From Paraburkholderia monticola (GTDB lineage: Bacteria; Pseudomonadota; Gammaproteobacteria; Burkholderiales; Burkholderiaceae), in contig NZ_LRBG01000035.1 in the NCBI RefSeq assembly GCF_001580545.1, positions 1 to 64,000 on the forward strand: DNA of 64,000 nt, in the 5' to 3' direction. The notes under the pieces were generated by a model. That model searched no databases. It was not told where the DNA came from and saw nothing but the letters and a program-made list of their open reading frames with translations. Made by a program: the position numbers and the translations under genes. Positions 9,300 to 17,875 of this stretch are shown piece by piece (position 1 is the stretch's first letter; every line of letters starts with the position of its first letter).

Positions 9300-9353
9300 T
9301 TGAAATACTAGGGAAAACCCCTATATTTGGTACAATATTAGTGTTAACCCTAG
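9300..9353 (+). promoter_or_regulatory. Putative promoter with inverted repeats upstream of thioesterase
   Basis: A TTGAAA (9300-9305) and a TATATT (9322-9327) are 16 bases apart in an AT-rich island within high-GC sequence. TAGGG (9309-9313) and CCCTA (9319-9323) form an inverted repeat inside the spacer, and a second palindromic CCTAGG lies at 9349-9354. These could be operator sites for an unknown regulator. This is inference from base pattern only. Confidence 0.4.
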
Positions 9354-9404
9354 GTTCGAGGCGCGCAATGCGCCCGGCCGGGAGCCTCAGACACGGAGTG
9401 CCAA

Positions 9405-9890
9405 ATGAATTTCCATACCAGAAAGTGGGTCAAGCCCGAAGACCTGAACCCGAACGGGACGTTGTTCGGCGGCAGCCTGCTGCGTTGGATCGACGAAGAA
9501 GCGGCGATTTACGCGATCTCCCAGCTCGACAACCAGCGGGTCGTGACCAAGTTCATGTCCGAGATCAACTTCGTCAGCTCGGCGCGCCAGGGCGACATCA
9601 TCGAACTGGGCATGACTGCCACGCATTTCGGCCGCACCTCGATCACGCTGCGTTGCGAGGTCCGCAACAAGATCACGCGTAAGAGCATTCTGACGGTCGA
9701 GAAAATGGTGTTCGTCAATCTCGACGAAAACGGCGATCCCGCGCCGCATGGGCGCACGCGCATCCGTTACGCGGACGAGCAGTTCGCCCACTATCGCGCG
9801 AACTCCAAGCCGGTGCCGCAAAGCGCAGCGGTGGCAGCCGTCGACGAAGAGCGGGTCGCGGCGCGCAGTGAGGTCGAGAGCCTGCATTGA
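9405..9890 (+). CDS. Hotdog-fold acyl-CoA thioesterase
   Basis: This 161-residue single-hotdog protein resembles the YciA/BACH acyl-CoA thioesterases. Visible family features are the N-terminal NPNGTLFGGSLLRWIDE segment, which holds the catalytic acidic residue, the NFVSSARQGDIIELG strand and the TSITLRCEV strand. The C-terminal tail of about 35 residues is low in family signal. It is separated from hpnG by its own promoter-like region, so it is probably a separate transcript. Its likely role is hydrolysis of acyl-CoA in the cytoplasm; the chain length cannot be read from the sequence. Confidence 0.85.
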   Translation: MNFHTRKWVKPEDLNPNGTLFGGSLLRWIDEEAAIYAISQLDNQRVVTKFMSEINFVSSARQGDIIELGMTATHFGRTSITLRCEVRNKITRKSILTVEKMVFVNLDENGDPAPHGRTRIRYADEQFAHYRANSKPVPQSAAVAAVDEERVAARSEVESLH

Positions 9891-9963
9891 GCAGGTTGCT
9901 GCGCGGTGAGCGGCGCTTCAGGGGGAATTGAAGCGAGGTCGCTCGACGTAAATATTTCGTCAA

Positions 9964-10051
9964 ATCCCATGCCAAAAATAGACTCCTTTTTGCGATAGAG
10001 GTAAAGAACAAATTCCTCTTAACAAGGAGTTTGATAAACATGGCATGGGAT
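9964..10051 (+). promoter_or_regulatory. Structured mRNA leader predicted to mask RBS and start codon
   Basis: Three nested complementary pairs fold this leader into one long hairpin. ATCCCATGCC (9964-9973) pairs perfectly with GGCATGGGAT (10042-10051). TAGACTCCTT (9979-9988) pairs with AAGGAGTTTG (10024-10033) with two G-U pairs. AGAGG (9997-10001) pairs with CCTCT (10015-10019). The AAGGAG ribosome-binding site of the gene at 10040 is in the middle stem, and its start codon abuts the outer stem. The fold could act as a translational switch such as a thermosensor or ligand sensor. The pairing is read directly; the function is inference. Confidence 0.55.
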
Positions 10052-10189
10052 AAAGTCGGTGCGGTGCATTACCTTCAATCGCACGCGGAGCCAAGGAGTC
10101 TGAGCCGGTGCGCGGAATATACGCGGCGGGCAACTGGATGGGGCGGTCTCTCGCTCATGCACACAGCTCTATCGCCACGACTGAAATGA
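10040..10189 (+). pseudogene. 49-codon remnant resembling an NlpC/P60-like peptidoglycan hydrolase effector
   Basis: A short frame starts at ATG 10040 with a strong AAGGAG ten bases upstream and ends at TGA 10187-10189. The product begins MAWDKVGAVHYLQSHA and contains SRCAEYTRRA, followed by GGLSLMHT. From memory this matches the first 40 or so residues of a family of cysteine peptidoglycan amidases/endopeptidases (W-D-x3-A...G/S-R-C-A-x-Y-T/V-R-x-A-I) found among type VI effectors and lysins, where the Cys is the nucleophile. The catalytic His part is missing, so it is most likely a deletion remnant. Its stop overlaps the start of the secreted DUF3828-like gene (ATGA). The family assignment is from recall and unverified. 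Confidence 0.5.
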
Positions 10190-10659
10190 AAAAATATTTT
10201 GCAGTGGTTTGTTTTGCGCTGGCATTCGTTTCAGGGATTATTCAGCCCGCACAAGCCGCAGAGTCAAGTACCCCCGAGGCCACCGTACGGGCGTTTTACA
10301 CGTGGTATTTGCAGCGGGAAAGCGGTCCTTACCAGTTGACGGATAATGCGATCTATCGCTTTGTAGCGAAGTCAACGGTAGATAATCTGCGGGATGAATA
10401 TCGGCATCACCGCCTGCCGGGCGGAAGTGATTATTTCACGCGGGTTCAAGACCTTGACGCGCGAGACTGGCTTAGTCACATGGTTGTTCACCCGACGATC
10501 ATGCTCGACGGGACGGCGGTCGTGCCCGTGACGTTCGGGACAGCGGAAAAACAGAACCTCGTGGTGTTCGTGCGGTTAGAGCAAGGACTTTGGAGAATCA
10601 CCAAGGTGGAGGATACGGAAGGGTATCTGGGCTTTCATCAATACGACCCGACAGACTGA
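10186..10659 (+). CDS. Secreted DUF3828-like protein, possible orphan immunity protein
   Basis: This 157-residue protein has a clear signal peptide (MKKYFAVV, hydrophobic core, cleavage after QPAQA near residue 22). The mature part begins with STPEATVRAFYTWYLQ, typical of DUF3828. It carries no cysteine in the mature part, so it is a soluble periplasmic protein. The ATG at 10186 overlaps the stop of the hydrolase remnant; an upstream frame to 10108 would place the signal peptide internally. The gene is noticeably less GC-rich than its neighbours. A periplasmic protein coupled to a wall-hydrolase gene is the usual layout for an amidase immunity protein, so that role is proposed. It is followed by a strong terminator. 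Confidence 0.7.
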   Translation: MKKYFAVVCFALAFVSGIIQPAQAAESSTPEATVRAFYTWYLQRESGPYQLTDNAIYRFVAKSTVDNLRDEYRHHRLPGGSDYFTRVQDLDARDWLSHMVVHPTIMLDGTAVVPVTFGTAEKQNLVVFVRLEQGLWRITKVEDTEGYLGFHQYDPTD

Positions 10660-10674
10660 AAATCCAGAATCAGC

Positions 10675-10698
10675 AGCCCGCGCAGTGCGGGCTTTTTT
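10675..10698 (+). terminator. Rho-independent terminator
   Basis: AGCCCGC (10675-10681) and GCGGGCT (10687-10693) form a 7-bp stem with a 5-base loop, followed by a run of T to 10698. It closes the DUF3828-like transcript. Confidence 0.85.
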
Positions 10699-10793
10699 CG
10701 TGCACAGTCAATCGCGCGGACGACCCAGCCAGCGGCGCGCTCCGGATGGCATTGCGGGCCGCCGCCGCGGCCACCTGCCGGCAACCGCGGACG

Positions 10794-11819
10794 CTACTGC
10801 GGCGCCGATGCCGGCACAGCAGGCGCGGCCGGCATTGCGCCCGCGCCGCTCTCACCCGGATCGGTGTAATTCGGCAGATCCCCACTGGGCGCGTTTTGCG
10901 CGCCGCCGGAAGCTCCGTCGGGCGCCGGCGCGGACTCACCCGGATCGTTGTAATTCGGCAGCGCGCCCGGCGCGCTCTTGCTCGCGCCGCCCGCTCCCGA
11001 AGCGCCATTCGGTGCCTCCCCCCCATCGCCCGGATCGGAATAGTTCGGCAGCCCGCCCGCCGGCGCGCCGCCGGCGGGCGCGGCCGGGCTCGTATCCCCG
11101 TGATCGTCGTGATCCTCGTAATTCGGCAGCGGCGGATTGGCATTGGTCGTGCCGCGCAGACGCGCGAGGCGCTGCTGCGTATAGGCATCGCGGACGAACG
11201 AGTATTTGTCGAGCGCGGCCTGTTGCAACAGGTTGGTCGCGCCGAGCAGATCCGAACGCGTGCTCACGAACTGCAGCACGTACAGCGGATTGCGCGTCGC
11301 GGGTTCGATATAGTTCAGCGGATTGAACTTCACATCGACGATGAGCCCCATGCTGTCGCGCACCGTGCTCGGCCCAAACAGCGGCAGCACAAGAAACGGA
11401 CCCGACGGAATGCCCCAATGCCCGAGCGTCAGGCCGAAGTCCTGATTATGTTTGGGCAGCCCGGCCGGCGTCGCCCAGTCGAGCAGGCCGCCAATACCAA
11501 ACACCGAGTTGAACGCGAAGCGCATGATGTCTTCGGTCGCATCGGTGAATTTCAATTGCAGCAGGTTGTTCGCGGCGTTGGTCAGGTCGCCCAGGTTCGA
11601 GAAGAAATTGCTGACAGCGGTGCGCAGCGGCTGCGGCGTCACTTTCTGGTAGCCCTTCGCGACCGGCTGGGCGATAAAGCGATCGACACCGTCGTTGAAA
11701 TTGAAGATCACCCGGTTCACCGGCTCGAACGGATCGCCCGGCTTGCGGTCGGGGGCGGTTGCGCAGCCGGAAATAAGACCCGCGGCGGTGAGCGCCAGCG
11801 CGGTGTTACGCAGCTTCAT
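10794..11819 (-). CDS. mlaA: MlaA/VacJ-family outer-membrane lipoprotein with repeat tail
   Basis: This 341-residue lipoprotein has its lipobox at LISGC (Cys 19). The core (about 30-225) carries family signatures such as DPFEPVNRVIFNFND, GIGGLLDWAT and SGPFLVLPLFGPSTVRD. MlaA removes phospholipid from the outer leaflet with porins and hands it to MlaC-type carriers. From about residue 231 there is a Pro/Ala/Gly-rich tail with four LPNY-x-D motifs 26-30 residues apart, absent from the E. coli protein (about 251 residues). The gene starts 2 bases after hpnN with AAGGAA upstream, so hpnN and mlaA are one operon. The start at 11819 was chosen for the signal peptide. Confidence 0.9.
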   Translation of the reverse strand: MKLRNTALALTAAGLISGCATAPDRKPGDPFEPVNRVIFNFNDGVDRFIAQPVAKGYQKVTPQPLRTAVSNFFSNLGDLTNAANNLLQLKFTDATEDIMRFAFNSVFGIGGLLDWATPAGLPKHNQDFGLTLGHWGIPSGPFLVLPLFGPSTVRDSMGLIVDVKFNPLNYIEPATRNPLYVLQFVSTRSDLLGATNLLQQAALDKYSFVRDAYTQQRLARLRGTTNANPPLPNYEDHDDHGDTSPAAPAGGAPAGGLPNYSDPGDGGEAPNGASGAGGASKSAPGALPNYNDPGESAPAPDGASGGAQNAPSGDLPNYTDPGESGAGAMPAAPAVPASAPQ

Positions 11820-11821
11820 GC

Positions 11822-14437
11822 TTATATTCCTTTTTGCTTCCCGCGACGTTGACGCGGCTTGCCCATCAGCACCGGCTGGAACACCACCGCGCCGATCAGC
11901 GTGCAGAACAGCGAAAGCGCGAGCAGCCTCCCCATACTGGACGTGCCCGGATGGTGCGACAGCCACAGGCTACCAAACGCCGTGGCCGTTGTCGCAGCGC
12001 TGAACAGCACCGCATGCGTGAGGCTCGATTGCAACAGGCCGGTCTGGCCGTGCCGCCACGCCATCACGAAGTAGATTTTGAACGCAACGCCAACCCCGAG
12101 CATCAGCGGCAGCGCGATGATGTTCGCGAAGTTCAGCGGCATGCCGAACACCACGCACAGCTCGAGCGTAACGAGCGCCGAGACCAGCAGCGGCACCAGC
12201 GTGCGCAGCACGTCGCTGACTCGACGCAGCGCGACCCACAGCAGCACGGCGATCGACAGCAGCGCGTAGACCGCCGCTTGCAGGAACGCCTTGATGATCG
12301 TCTCGGCCGAATGCAGGATCGAGATCGGTCCGCCGATCGCGCCCGGCTCGGCCTTTTTCACCGCGTGGGCGAAGCGGGCGAGCATCTGGTCGTCGTTCGG
12401 ATCGACGCCGGGCGGCACCTTCGGCGCGATATCGACGAGCGCGCGACCACCCTTGCCGATCCACATCGCGGTGATGCCTGGCGGCAGATTCTGCTGGGTG
12501 ATTTCAGTCGGCTGCAGCAGGTTCTCCAACTGCTTCAACGCGATGCGCAGCGTATTGGACATCGCGACTTCGGCGCGCTCGCGCGTGGCGGCGTCGGCGG
12601 CGGCCAGCTTTTGCAAGGTCGCCGACAGGTGTTGCGCTTCCGCCGCGCCCGGACCTGGATGGTCCTCGGCGGCGAGCGACAGCTGATTCGCCGCGCGCTT
12701 CAGTGCGGCGACGCGGACTTCGTCGGTGGCCTGCGGCGCGGGCTGCTGTTGCAGCGCCGGCAGCAGTTGCTGCGCGGCGCTCGCGATCAGCATCATCTTC
12801 TGCTGCTGGTCGGTCGGCAGGAAGGTGCTCAGCGTGGTGACGCGGCCCACTTCGGGCAGCTTGCGCAGACGCTCGGCGATCGCGTCGGCGCCGGCAAGCG
12901 ATGGCGCGAGCGCCTGCACGTTGTTGACCGCGGCTTCGGGCGAATCCTTCAGCGACAACAACGTCGCCATCGATTCCGTATGCGGATCCTTCAGATGCAG
13001 CGGATTGAAGTCGAAACGCAGGTGCGTGAGCAGCGGCGTCGCACCGAGCACGACGATCAGCGTGCCGATCAGCACAGGCTTGCGATTGCGGTCGAGGAAG
13101 TCGTCGACGGGCGCGAGCTGCTGGAAGCCCGGCGAGGCGGCTTCGCCCGGCGGATTGAAGAGCTTCAGCAGCGCCGGCAGCAGCGTCATGTTCGTGAAAT
13201 ACGCGACGAACATGCCGACACCCGCGATCTGACCCAGCTCCGACACGCCCCGGTACGCGGTCGGCAGGAACGAGAAGAAGCTCAGCGCGACGGCGACGGC
13301 CGCGAGCGTGAGCGGCACGCCGATGCTGTGCGCGGTGTGCATCAGCGCGGCCGATAGCCGGTCGTCGCGATTGCGCTCCTCGCGGTACTTGACGCCGAAC
13401 TGCACGCCGAAATCGACGCCGAGCCCGACGAACAGCACCATGAACGCCACCGAAATCATATTGAGCGCGCCGACCATCATCAGGCCCAGCGCGGCCGTGA
13501 TCGCGAGGCCGACGAACAGCGTGATGAACACGGCGGCGATCATGCGGCCCGAGCGCAGCGCGAGCCACAGAATGACCAGCACGACGATGAAGGTGCCGAT
13601 GCCGTTCAGGACCGCGCCGTCCTGCACCGAGGCGAACTCCTCGTCCGCGAGCGGCTGCTCGCCGGTCAGTCGGACCGTCGCGCCGTAGCGCGATTCGAGA
13701 TGCAGCGAGACCGCGGTCTCGCGAATCGCCCTCGATGCGCTCGCGCCCGGCTCCAGCGCGTCGTAGTTGACGACCGGCTGGACCACGACGAACGAGCGCG
13801 CCGGCTCGGTGGCGGCGCCCTTGTCGACCAGCGCGCGCCACGAGAACGCGGCGGGCTGGCCGGCCAGCACGCGATCGAGCGTGTTCGCACTTTGCGCAAG
13901 CAGCCGGCTCATGTCGGGGAGCTTGACCTGGCCGAGTTGCAGCGGCAGCAGCAGGGTCGTGGTCAGCGTGCCAGCGAGGCCGGTCAGGCTTGGGTCATGC
14001 GCAAGGGTGTTGACGAGCGGGCGCGACTGCACGAGTTGCGAGGTGGTGGACATCACCTCGTCGGTGGGCAGGAACAGCAGGCCGTTGTGTTCGAAGAACG
14101 GGCCGCCGGAAGGCTGCGAGACCGACGTGAACTCCTTTGGATCGGCCCTGAGCGCGGCGGTCAGCGCGTTGGCGGCGGCATCGGCGAATTCGGGCGCGCG
14201 TGCCTCGACCACCACCAGAACGGTGTCGCCACGGTCGGGGAAAGCGGCATCGAGCGCGTTCTGGACTGCCGACCACTGCTTGTCGGTCTCGATGAGGCGG
14301 CTGATGTCCGTGTTGATCTTGAAGTTATGCGCGACATAGATGGCGCTCAGAACAGCGAGCACGATCGACAGCGCGATGATCCTGAGCGGATGACGCACCG
14401 AGTACGCGACGATACGGACGATATATGGCTTCAGCAT
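11822..14437 (-). CDS. hpnN: Hopanoid RND-family transporter HpnN
   Basis: This 871-residue MMPL/RND permease has the usual two repeats: a first membrane helix (about 15-35), a large periplasmic loop, a five-helix block around 280-440, a second periplasmic loop, and a C-terminal helix block to the end. The conserved [18 protein letters not shown] segment matches the proton-relay helix region of this family. HpnN is known to move hopanoids toward the outer membrane in Rhodopseudomonas and Burkholderia. It is transcribed with mlaA and is divergent from hpnM, together suggesting an inner-to-outer membrane lipid route. Confidence 0.9.
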   Translation of the reverse strand: MLKPYIVRIVAYSVRHPLRIIALSIVLAVLSAIYVAHNFKINTDISRLIETDKQWSAVQNALDAAFPDRGDTVLVVVEARAPEFADAAANALTAALRADPKEFTSVSQPSGGPFFEHNGLLFLPTDEVMSTTSQLVQSRPLVNTLAHDPSLTGLAGTLTTTLLLPLQLGQVKLPDMSRLLAQSANTLDRVLAGQPAAFSWRALVDKGAATEPARSFVVVQPVVNYDALEPGASASRAIRETAVSLHLESRYGATVRLTGEQPLADEEFASVQDGAVLNGIGTFIVVLVILWLALRSGRMIAAVFITLFVGLAITAALGLMMVGALNMISVAFMVLFVGLGVDFGVQFGVKYREERNRDDRLSAALMHTAHSIGVPLTLAAVAVALSFFSFLPTAYRGVSELGQIAGVGMFVAYFTNMTLLPALLKLFNPPGEAASPGFQQLAPVDDFLDRNRKPVLIGTLIVVLGATPLLTHLRFDFNPLHLKDPHTESMATLLSLKDSPEAAVNNVQALAPSLAGADAIAERLRKLPEVGRVTTLSTFLPTDQQQKMMLIASAAQQLLPALQQQPAPQATDEVRVAALKRAANQLSLAAEDHPGPGAAEAQHLSATLQKLAAADAATRERAEVAMSNTLRIALKQLENLLQPTEITQQNLPPGITAMWIGKGGRALVDIAPKVPPGVDPNDDQMLARFAHAVKKAEPGAIGGPISILHSAETIIKAFLQAAVYALLSIAVLLWVALRRVSDVLRTLVPLLVSALVTLELCVVFGMPLNFANIIALPLMLGVGVAFKIYFVMAWRHGQTGLLQSSLTHAVLFSAATTATAFGSLWLSHHPGTSSMGRLLALSLFCTLIGAVVFQPVLMGKPRQRRGKQKGI

Positions 14438-14648
14438 GTAGGCGTACGTGGCCTTATCACGGGTGTTGTTTTTGACGAAGGTGCATAAGTATACAGAGCC
14501 CGGGCAAGCAAGCCCGACTTCGGTAGCAAGTACGACTCCCGACCGGTCTGCCGAAATGGGAACGTAATCCCCGCTATACTGGTCTACCCCTCTTTGGCCA
14601 GGCGGCTGCGGCCCGCCGGCGCTACTTCTTTCGAGTCACGACAAGCGT

Positions 14649-15251
14649 ATGAAACGATATCTGTCAGCTTTTCTGGCTGCGGCCGTGGTCTCCACCGCAG
14701 CGTTCGCCCAGAGCGCGCCCGACGCGGTGGTAAAAAGTGCAGTCCAGGGCACGGTGACTGCCATGAAGGCCGATCCGCAGGCGCGTGGCGGCGACATGGC
14801 GAAGATCACCCAGGTCGTCCAGACGCACTTCCTGCCCGCTACCGATTTCCAGCGCACCACGCGTATCGCGATCGGCAAGCCATGGGCGACCGCGACGCCG
14901 GAGCAGCAGAAGCAGTTGTACGAGCAGTTTACGCTGCTGCTCACGCGCACCTATGCTGCCTCGCTGTCGCAATTGCGCGACCAGGACGTGAAGTTCCAGT
15001 TCGCGCCGGTGAGCGCGCCAGCGGGCGCCACCGACATCGTTGTGCAATCGCACGTGATCAGCAACGGCGGTGACGATGCGATCGACTACCGGCTCACCAA
15101 GAGCCCGTCGGGCTGGAAGATCTACGACATCAACATGATGGGCGCGTGGCTGATCCAGGTGTATCAGACGCAGTTCGCCGACCAGATCAACAAAGGCGGC
15201 ATCGACGGGCTGATCAAATTCCTGACCGAGCATAATGCGCGCGGCGCGTAA
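14649..15251 (+). CDS. hpnM: HpnM/MlaC-family periplasmic lipid-carrier protein
   Basis: This 200-residue protein has a cleavable signal peptide (MKRYLSAFLAAAVVSTAAFA, cleavage near residue 20). The mature part has MlaC (Ttg2D, toluene-tolerance) features: the TDFQRTTRIAIGKPWATATPEQ segment and the C-terminal GWKIYDINMMGAWLIQVYQTQF signature. It probably ferries a hydrophobic lipid across the periplasm; HpnM proteins are named from their place in hopanoid loci. A TATACT box at 14575-14580 could be its -10. It is divergent from hpnN-mlaA across 211 bases and ends at a strong terminator. Confidence 0.88.
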   Translation: MKRYLSAFLAAAVVSTAAFAQSAPDAVVKSAVQGTVTAMKADPQARGGDMAKITQVVQTHFLPATDFQRTTRIAIGKPWATATPEQQKQLYEQFTLLLTRTYAASLSQLRDQDVKFQFAPVSAPAGATDIVVQSHVISNGGDDAIDYRLTKSPSGWKIYDINMMGAWLIQVYQTQFADQINKGGIDGLIKFLTEHNARGA

Positions 15252-15282
15252 GCGGGTCGACAGAACTTTTAATCGGTAAAAG

Positions 15283-15320
15283 AAAAGCGCGGTGGCCAAC
15301 CATGGCCACCGCGCTTTTTT
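15283..15320. terminator. Strong bidirectional terminator between hpnM and hpnH
   Basis: A 16-bp perfect stem (15283-15298 with 15303-15318) encloses a 4-base loop; A-rich on the left and T-rich on the right, it can terminate both converging transcripts. Confidence 0.92.
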
Positions 15321-15388
15321 CATGCTGCATGCGCTCACGATCATGCGCAATGCAGGGGCGGCGCACGGCCGCCATCCTGTCGAACCGG

Positions 15389-16543
15389 TCAGTGCGCCGC
15401 CGTGACGGTCTCCACCTTCTTGCCCTTGCCGGCGCGCGTGATTTCTTCGAGCTTGATTTCGACGTGCCGCGAGAACACGTACTCGGCGGGCCGCTGTTTG
15501 TCGAGCGGGATGTCCTTGGCGAACGCGCCCGTGGTCTTCGGGCCGCGCATGCTGACCTTCAGTGCCTTGAGCGGATGCGCGACCGTGTCCATCACGGCCG
15601 TCGCTTCGAAACCACAGTGGACCATGCAATCCGCGCACTTCTCGTAGTTGCCGGTGCCGTACTTGTCCCAGTCCGTGGTTTCCATCAGCTCCTTGAAGGT
15701 CTTCACATAGCCTTCGCCGACCAGATAGCACGGCTTCTGCCAGCCGAACACGGTACGCGCCGGGTTGCCCCACGGCGTGCATTCGTAGGTCTGGTTGCCC
15801 GCGAGGAAGTCGAGGAACATCGCCGACTGGCTGAACGACCAGTTCTTGCCGTTGTTGCCGCGCTTGAAGATTTCGCGGAACAGCTGCTTGGTCTTGTCGC
15901 GGTTCAGGAAGTGCTGCTGGTCCGGCGCGCGCTCATAGGCATAACCCGGCGAGACCGTGATGCCGTCGACGCCCATCGGGCCCAGCGTGTCGAAGAACTT
16001 CGCCACGCGTTCCGGCTGCGCGTCGTTGAACAGCGTGCAGTTGATGTTCACGCGGAAGCCGCGGCGCTTCGCTTCGCGGATCGCGGCGACGGCCTTCTCG
16101 TACACACCTTCCTGCGACACCGAGTGATCGTGTGCTTCCTTGTCGCCGTCGAGGTGGACCGACCAGACGAAGTACGGATTCGGCTCGTAGTCGTCCATCT
16201 TCTTTTCCATCAGGAGCGCGTTCGTGCACAGGTACACGAACTTCTTGCGCGCCATGATGCCCTTGACGATTTGCGGCATTTCCTTGTGCAGGAGCGGCTC
16301 GCCGCCCGCGATCGAGACGACCGGCGCGCCGCATTCGTCGACGGCTTGCAGGCATTCTTCGAGCGACAGACGCTGGTTCAGGATCGGATCCGGATAGTCG
16401 ATCTTGCCGCAGCCATTGCAGGCGAGATTGCAGCGAAACAGCGGCTCCAGCATCAGGGCGAGCGGATAGCGTTTGTTGCCGGAGAGATGCTGGCGCATGA
16501 TGTATGCGCCGACGCGGACTTTCTGTAGCAGCGGAATAGACAA
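15389..16543 (-). CDS. hpnH: Adenosylhopane synthase HpnH (radical SAM)
   Basis: This 384-residue radical SAM enzyme joins 5'-deoxyadenosine to diploptene, the first side-chain step of C35 hopanoids. The [4Fe-4S] motif is C38-x3-C42-x2-C45 (CNLACNGC), and GGEPLLH is the following SAM-binding element. A second cysteine group near 290-300 (YEKCADCMVHCGF) belongs to the C-terminal HpnH/SPASM-like part. The start is a TTG at 16543, supported by AGGAGG five bases upstream and 10 bases from the ispH stop. The gene is thus the second gene of an ispH-hpnH operon. It works with HpnG encoded at 8487. Confidence 0.93.
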   Translation of the reverse strand: MSIPLLQKVRVGAYIMRQHLSGNKRYPLALMLEPLFRCNLACNGCGKIDYPDPILNQRLSLEECLQAVDECGAPVVSIAGGEPLLHKEMPQIVKGIMARKKFVYLCTNALLMEKKMDDYEPNPYFVWSVHLDGDKEAHDHSVSQEGVYEKAVAAIREAKRRGFRVNINCTLFNDAQPERVAKFFDTLGPMGVDGITVSPGYAYERAPDQQHFLNRDKTKQLFREIFKRGNNGKNWSFSQSAMFLDFLAGNQTYECTPWGNPARTVFGWQKPCYLVGEGYVKTFKELMETTDWDKYGTGNYEKCADCMVHCGFEATAVMDTVAHPLKALKVSMRGPKTTGAFAKDIPLDKQRPAEYVFSRHVEIKLEEITRAGKGKKVETVTAAH

Positions 16544-16553
16544 GGCGTCCTCC

Positions 16554-17498
16554 TTAAACTTCGCGTGCAGCGAGTGGTTGCATCAGTTTCGATGGCAACT
16601 TGAATTCGACTTTTTCTTCACGGCCCGCCATCGTCGTGACATCGACGGGCCCCAATGCGCGGAGCGCATCGATTACGTTCTCAACCATTTCTTCCGGTGC
16701 CGACGCGCCGGCCGTGATGCCGACCGTCCGCACGTTGGTGAACCATTCCGGCTTCACTTCGGAGCCGTCGGCGACGAGATAGCTCGCCACGCCGCTCTCG
16801 CTACCGATTTCGCGCAGCCGGTTCGAGTTCGAGCTGTTGGTCGCACCAACCACCAGCAGCACCTCGACCTCTTTGCTCAACTCGCGCACCGCCGCCTGGC
16901 GGTTCTGCGTCGCGTAACAGATGTCGCGCGTGTCCGGACCGACGATGTCGGTGAAGCGGCGCAGCAGCGCATCGATGATGCCGCGCGTGTCGTCCACCGA
17001 CAGCGTGGTTTGCGTCACGTAGGCGAGCGGCGCGTCGATCGGCAGGTCGAGCTGCGCGACTTCGGCTTCGCTTTGCACGAGCAGCACCGTGCCGGGAATC
17101 TGGCCGATCGTGCCTTCCACTTCCGGATGGCCGGCATGGCCGATCAGGATCAGCGTGCGGCCGGCGGCCACGTACTGACGACCTTGCACATGCACCTTGG
17201 TCACGAGCGGGCAGGTCGCGTCGAGCACATCGAGGCCGCGGGCTTCAGCGTCACGTTCGACGGTCTGCGCGACGCCATGCGCGCTGAATATCGCGACCGC
17301 GCCTTGCGGCACTTCATCGAGTTCCTCGACGAAACGCGCGCCCTTCTGGCGCAGATTATCGACCACGTGCCGATTGTGGACGATCTCGTGGCGAACATAC
17401 ACGGGCGCGCCGTGTTGCTGTAGCGCACGATCGACGATTTCGATTGCGCGGACAACACCCGCACAAAAGCCGCGGGGCTGAGCAAGGATGACTCGCAT
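16554..17498 (-). CDS. ispH: 4-hydroxy-3-methylbut-2-enyl diphosphate reductase IspH
   Basis: This 314-residue iron-sulfur enzyme makes IPP and DMAPP at the end of the MEP pathway. The first cluster ligand is C12 (RGFCAGV), with further cysteines in DATCPLVTK and [19 protein letters not shown] and TNSSNSNRL motifs are intact. The ATG at 17498 begins [10 protein letters not shown]; a longer in-frame extension to 17849 is not part of the family. Being upstream of hpnH, it is probably the hopanoid-linked copy that raises isoprenoid supply; many Burkholderia carry a second housekeeping ispH elsewhere, which cannot be checked here. Confidence 0.93.
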   Translation of the reverse strand: MRVILAQPRGFCAGVVRAIEIVDRALQQHGAPVYVRHEIVHNRHVVDNLRQKGARFVEELDEVPQGAVAIFSAHGVAQTVERDAEARGLDVLDATCPLVTKVHVQGRQYVAAGRTLILIGHAGHPEVEGTIGQIPGTVLLVQSEAEVAQLDLPIDAPLAYVTQTTLSVDDTRGIIDALLRRFTDIVGPDTRDICYATQNRQAAVRELSKEVEVLLVVGATNSSNSNRLREIGSESGVASYLVADGSEVKPEWFTNVRTVGITAGASAPEEMVENVIDALRALGPVDVTTMAGREEKVEFKLPSKLMQPLAAREV

Positions 17499-17875
17499 AA
17501 GTTGGCGAACTCCGACTAACGCGGGTTTCGAAGAAGTCGTGAAGCTGACTTTATCGCCGCGCTCATCATGATTAGTTGACGTCTTGAGCCCCGGCGACCG
17601 GCCGGTACAGCAAAACCAAACGCGCATTCTAACGCTATCGGGGCCGCCGTGCTTTTTGGCGCGGCCCGTGTGTTGGGCGCTCGCCGCAGGCGCAGGGCCT
17701 TGCAGTGAACCGTGACCGCGAGGGTTACAACGATGTAAGCAGACCCGCGCGACAATGCCTCGTCGCGCGCCGGGCCACCACCTTACGCTGCACCGCCGCG
17801 GCGGAACCCTTAAACTACCGATCCTCGCTGCGCGCTCAGCGCGCCGCATTACAGAATGGTTTCGAGGCTCGCTGG
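17499..17875. other. Intergenic region between ispH and the hpnC remnant
   Basis: About 377 bases separate ispH (minus) from the hpnC-like remnant (plus). An open frame from 17705 runs through into the remnant, but its first 57 codons are Arg-rich and have no family signal. No clear promoter, RNA gene or repeat is seen. Confidence 0.45.

Noticed and set aside
10590-11852. Plus-strand 420-codon frame opposite mlaA
   Set aside because: Arg-rich shadow of the repeat tail and core of the minus-strand lipoprotein; no motif and it crosses the terminator at 10675.
11834-14488. Long plus-strand frames opposite the RND transporter
   Set aside because: Low-information Arg/Gln/His products caused by high GC at third positions; the minus-strand HpnN is complete and has family motifs.
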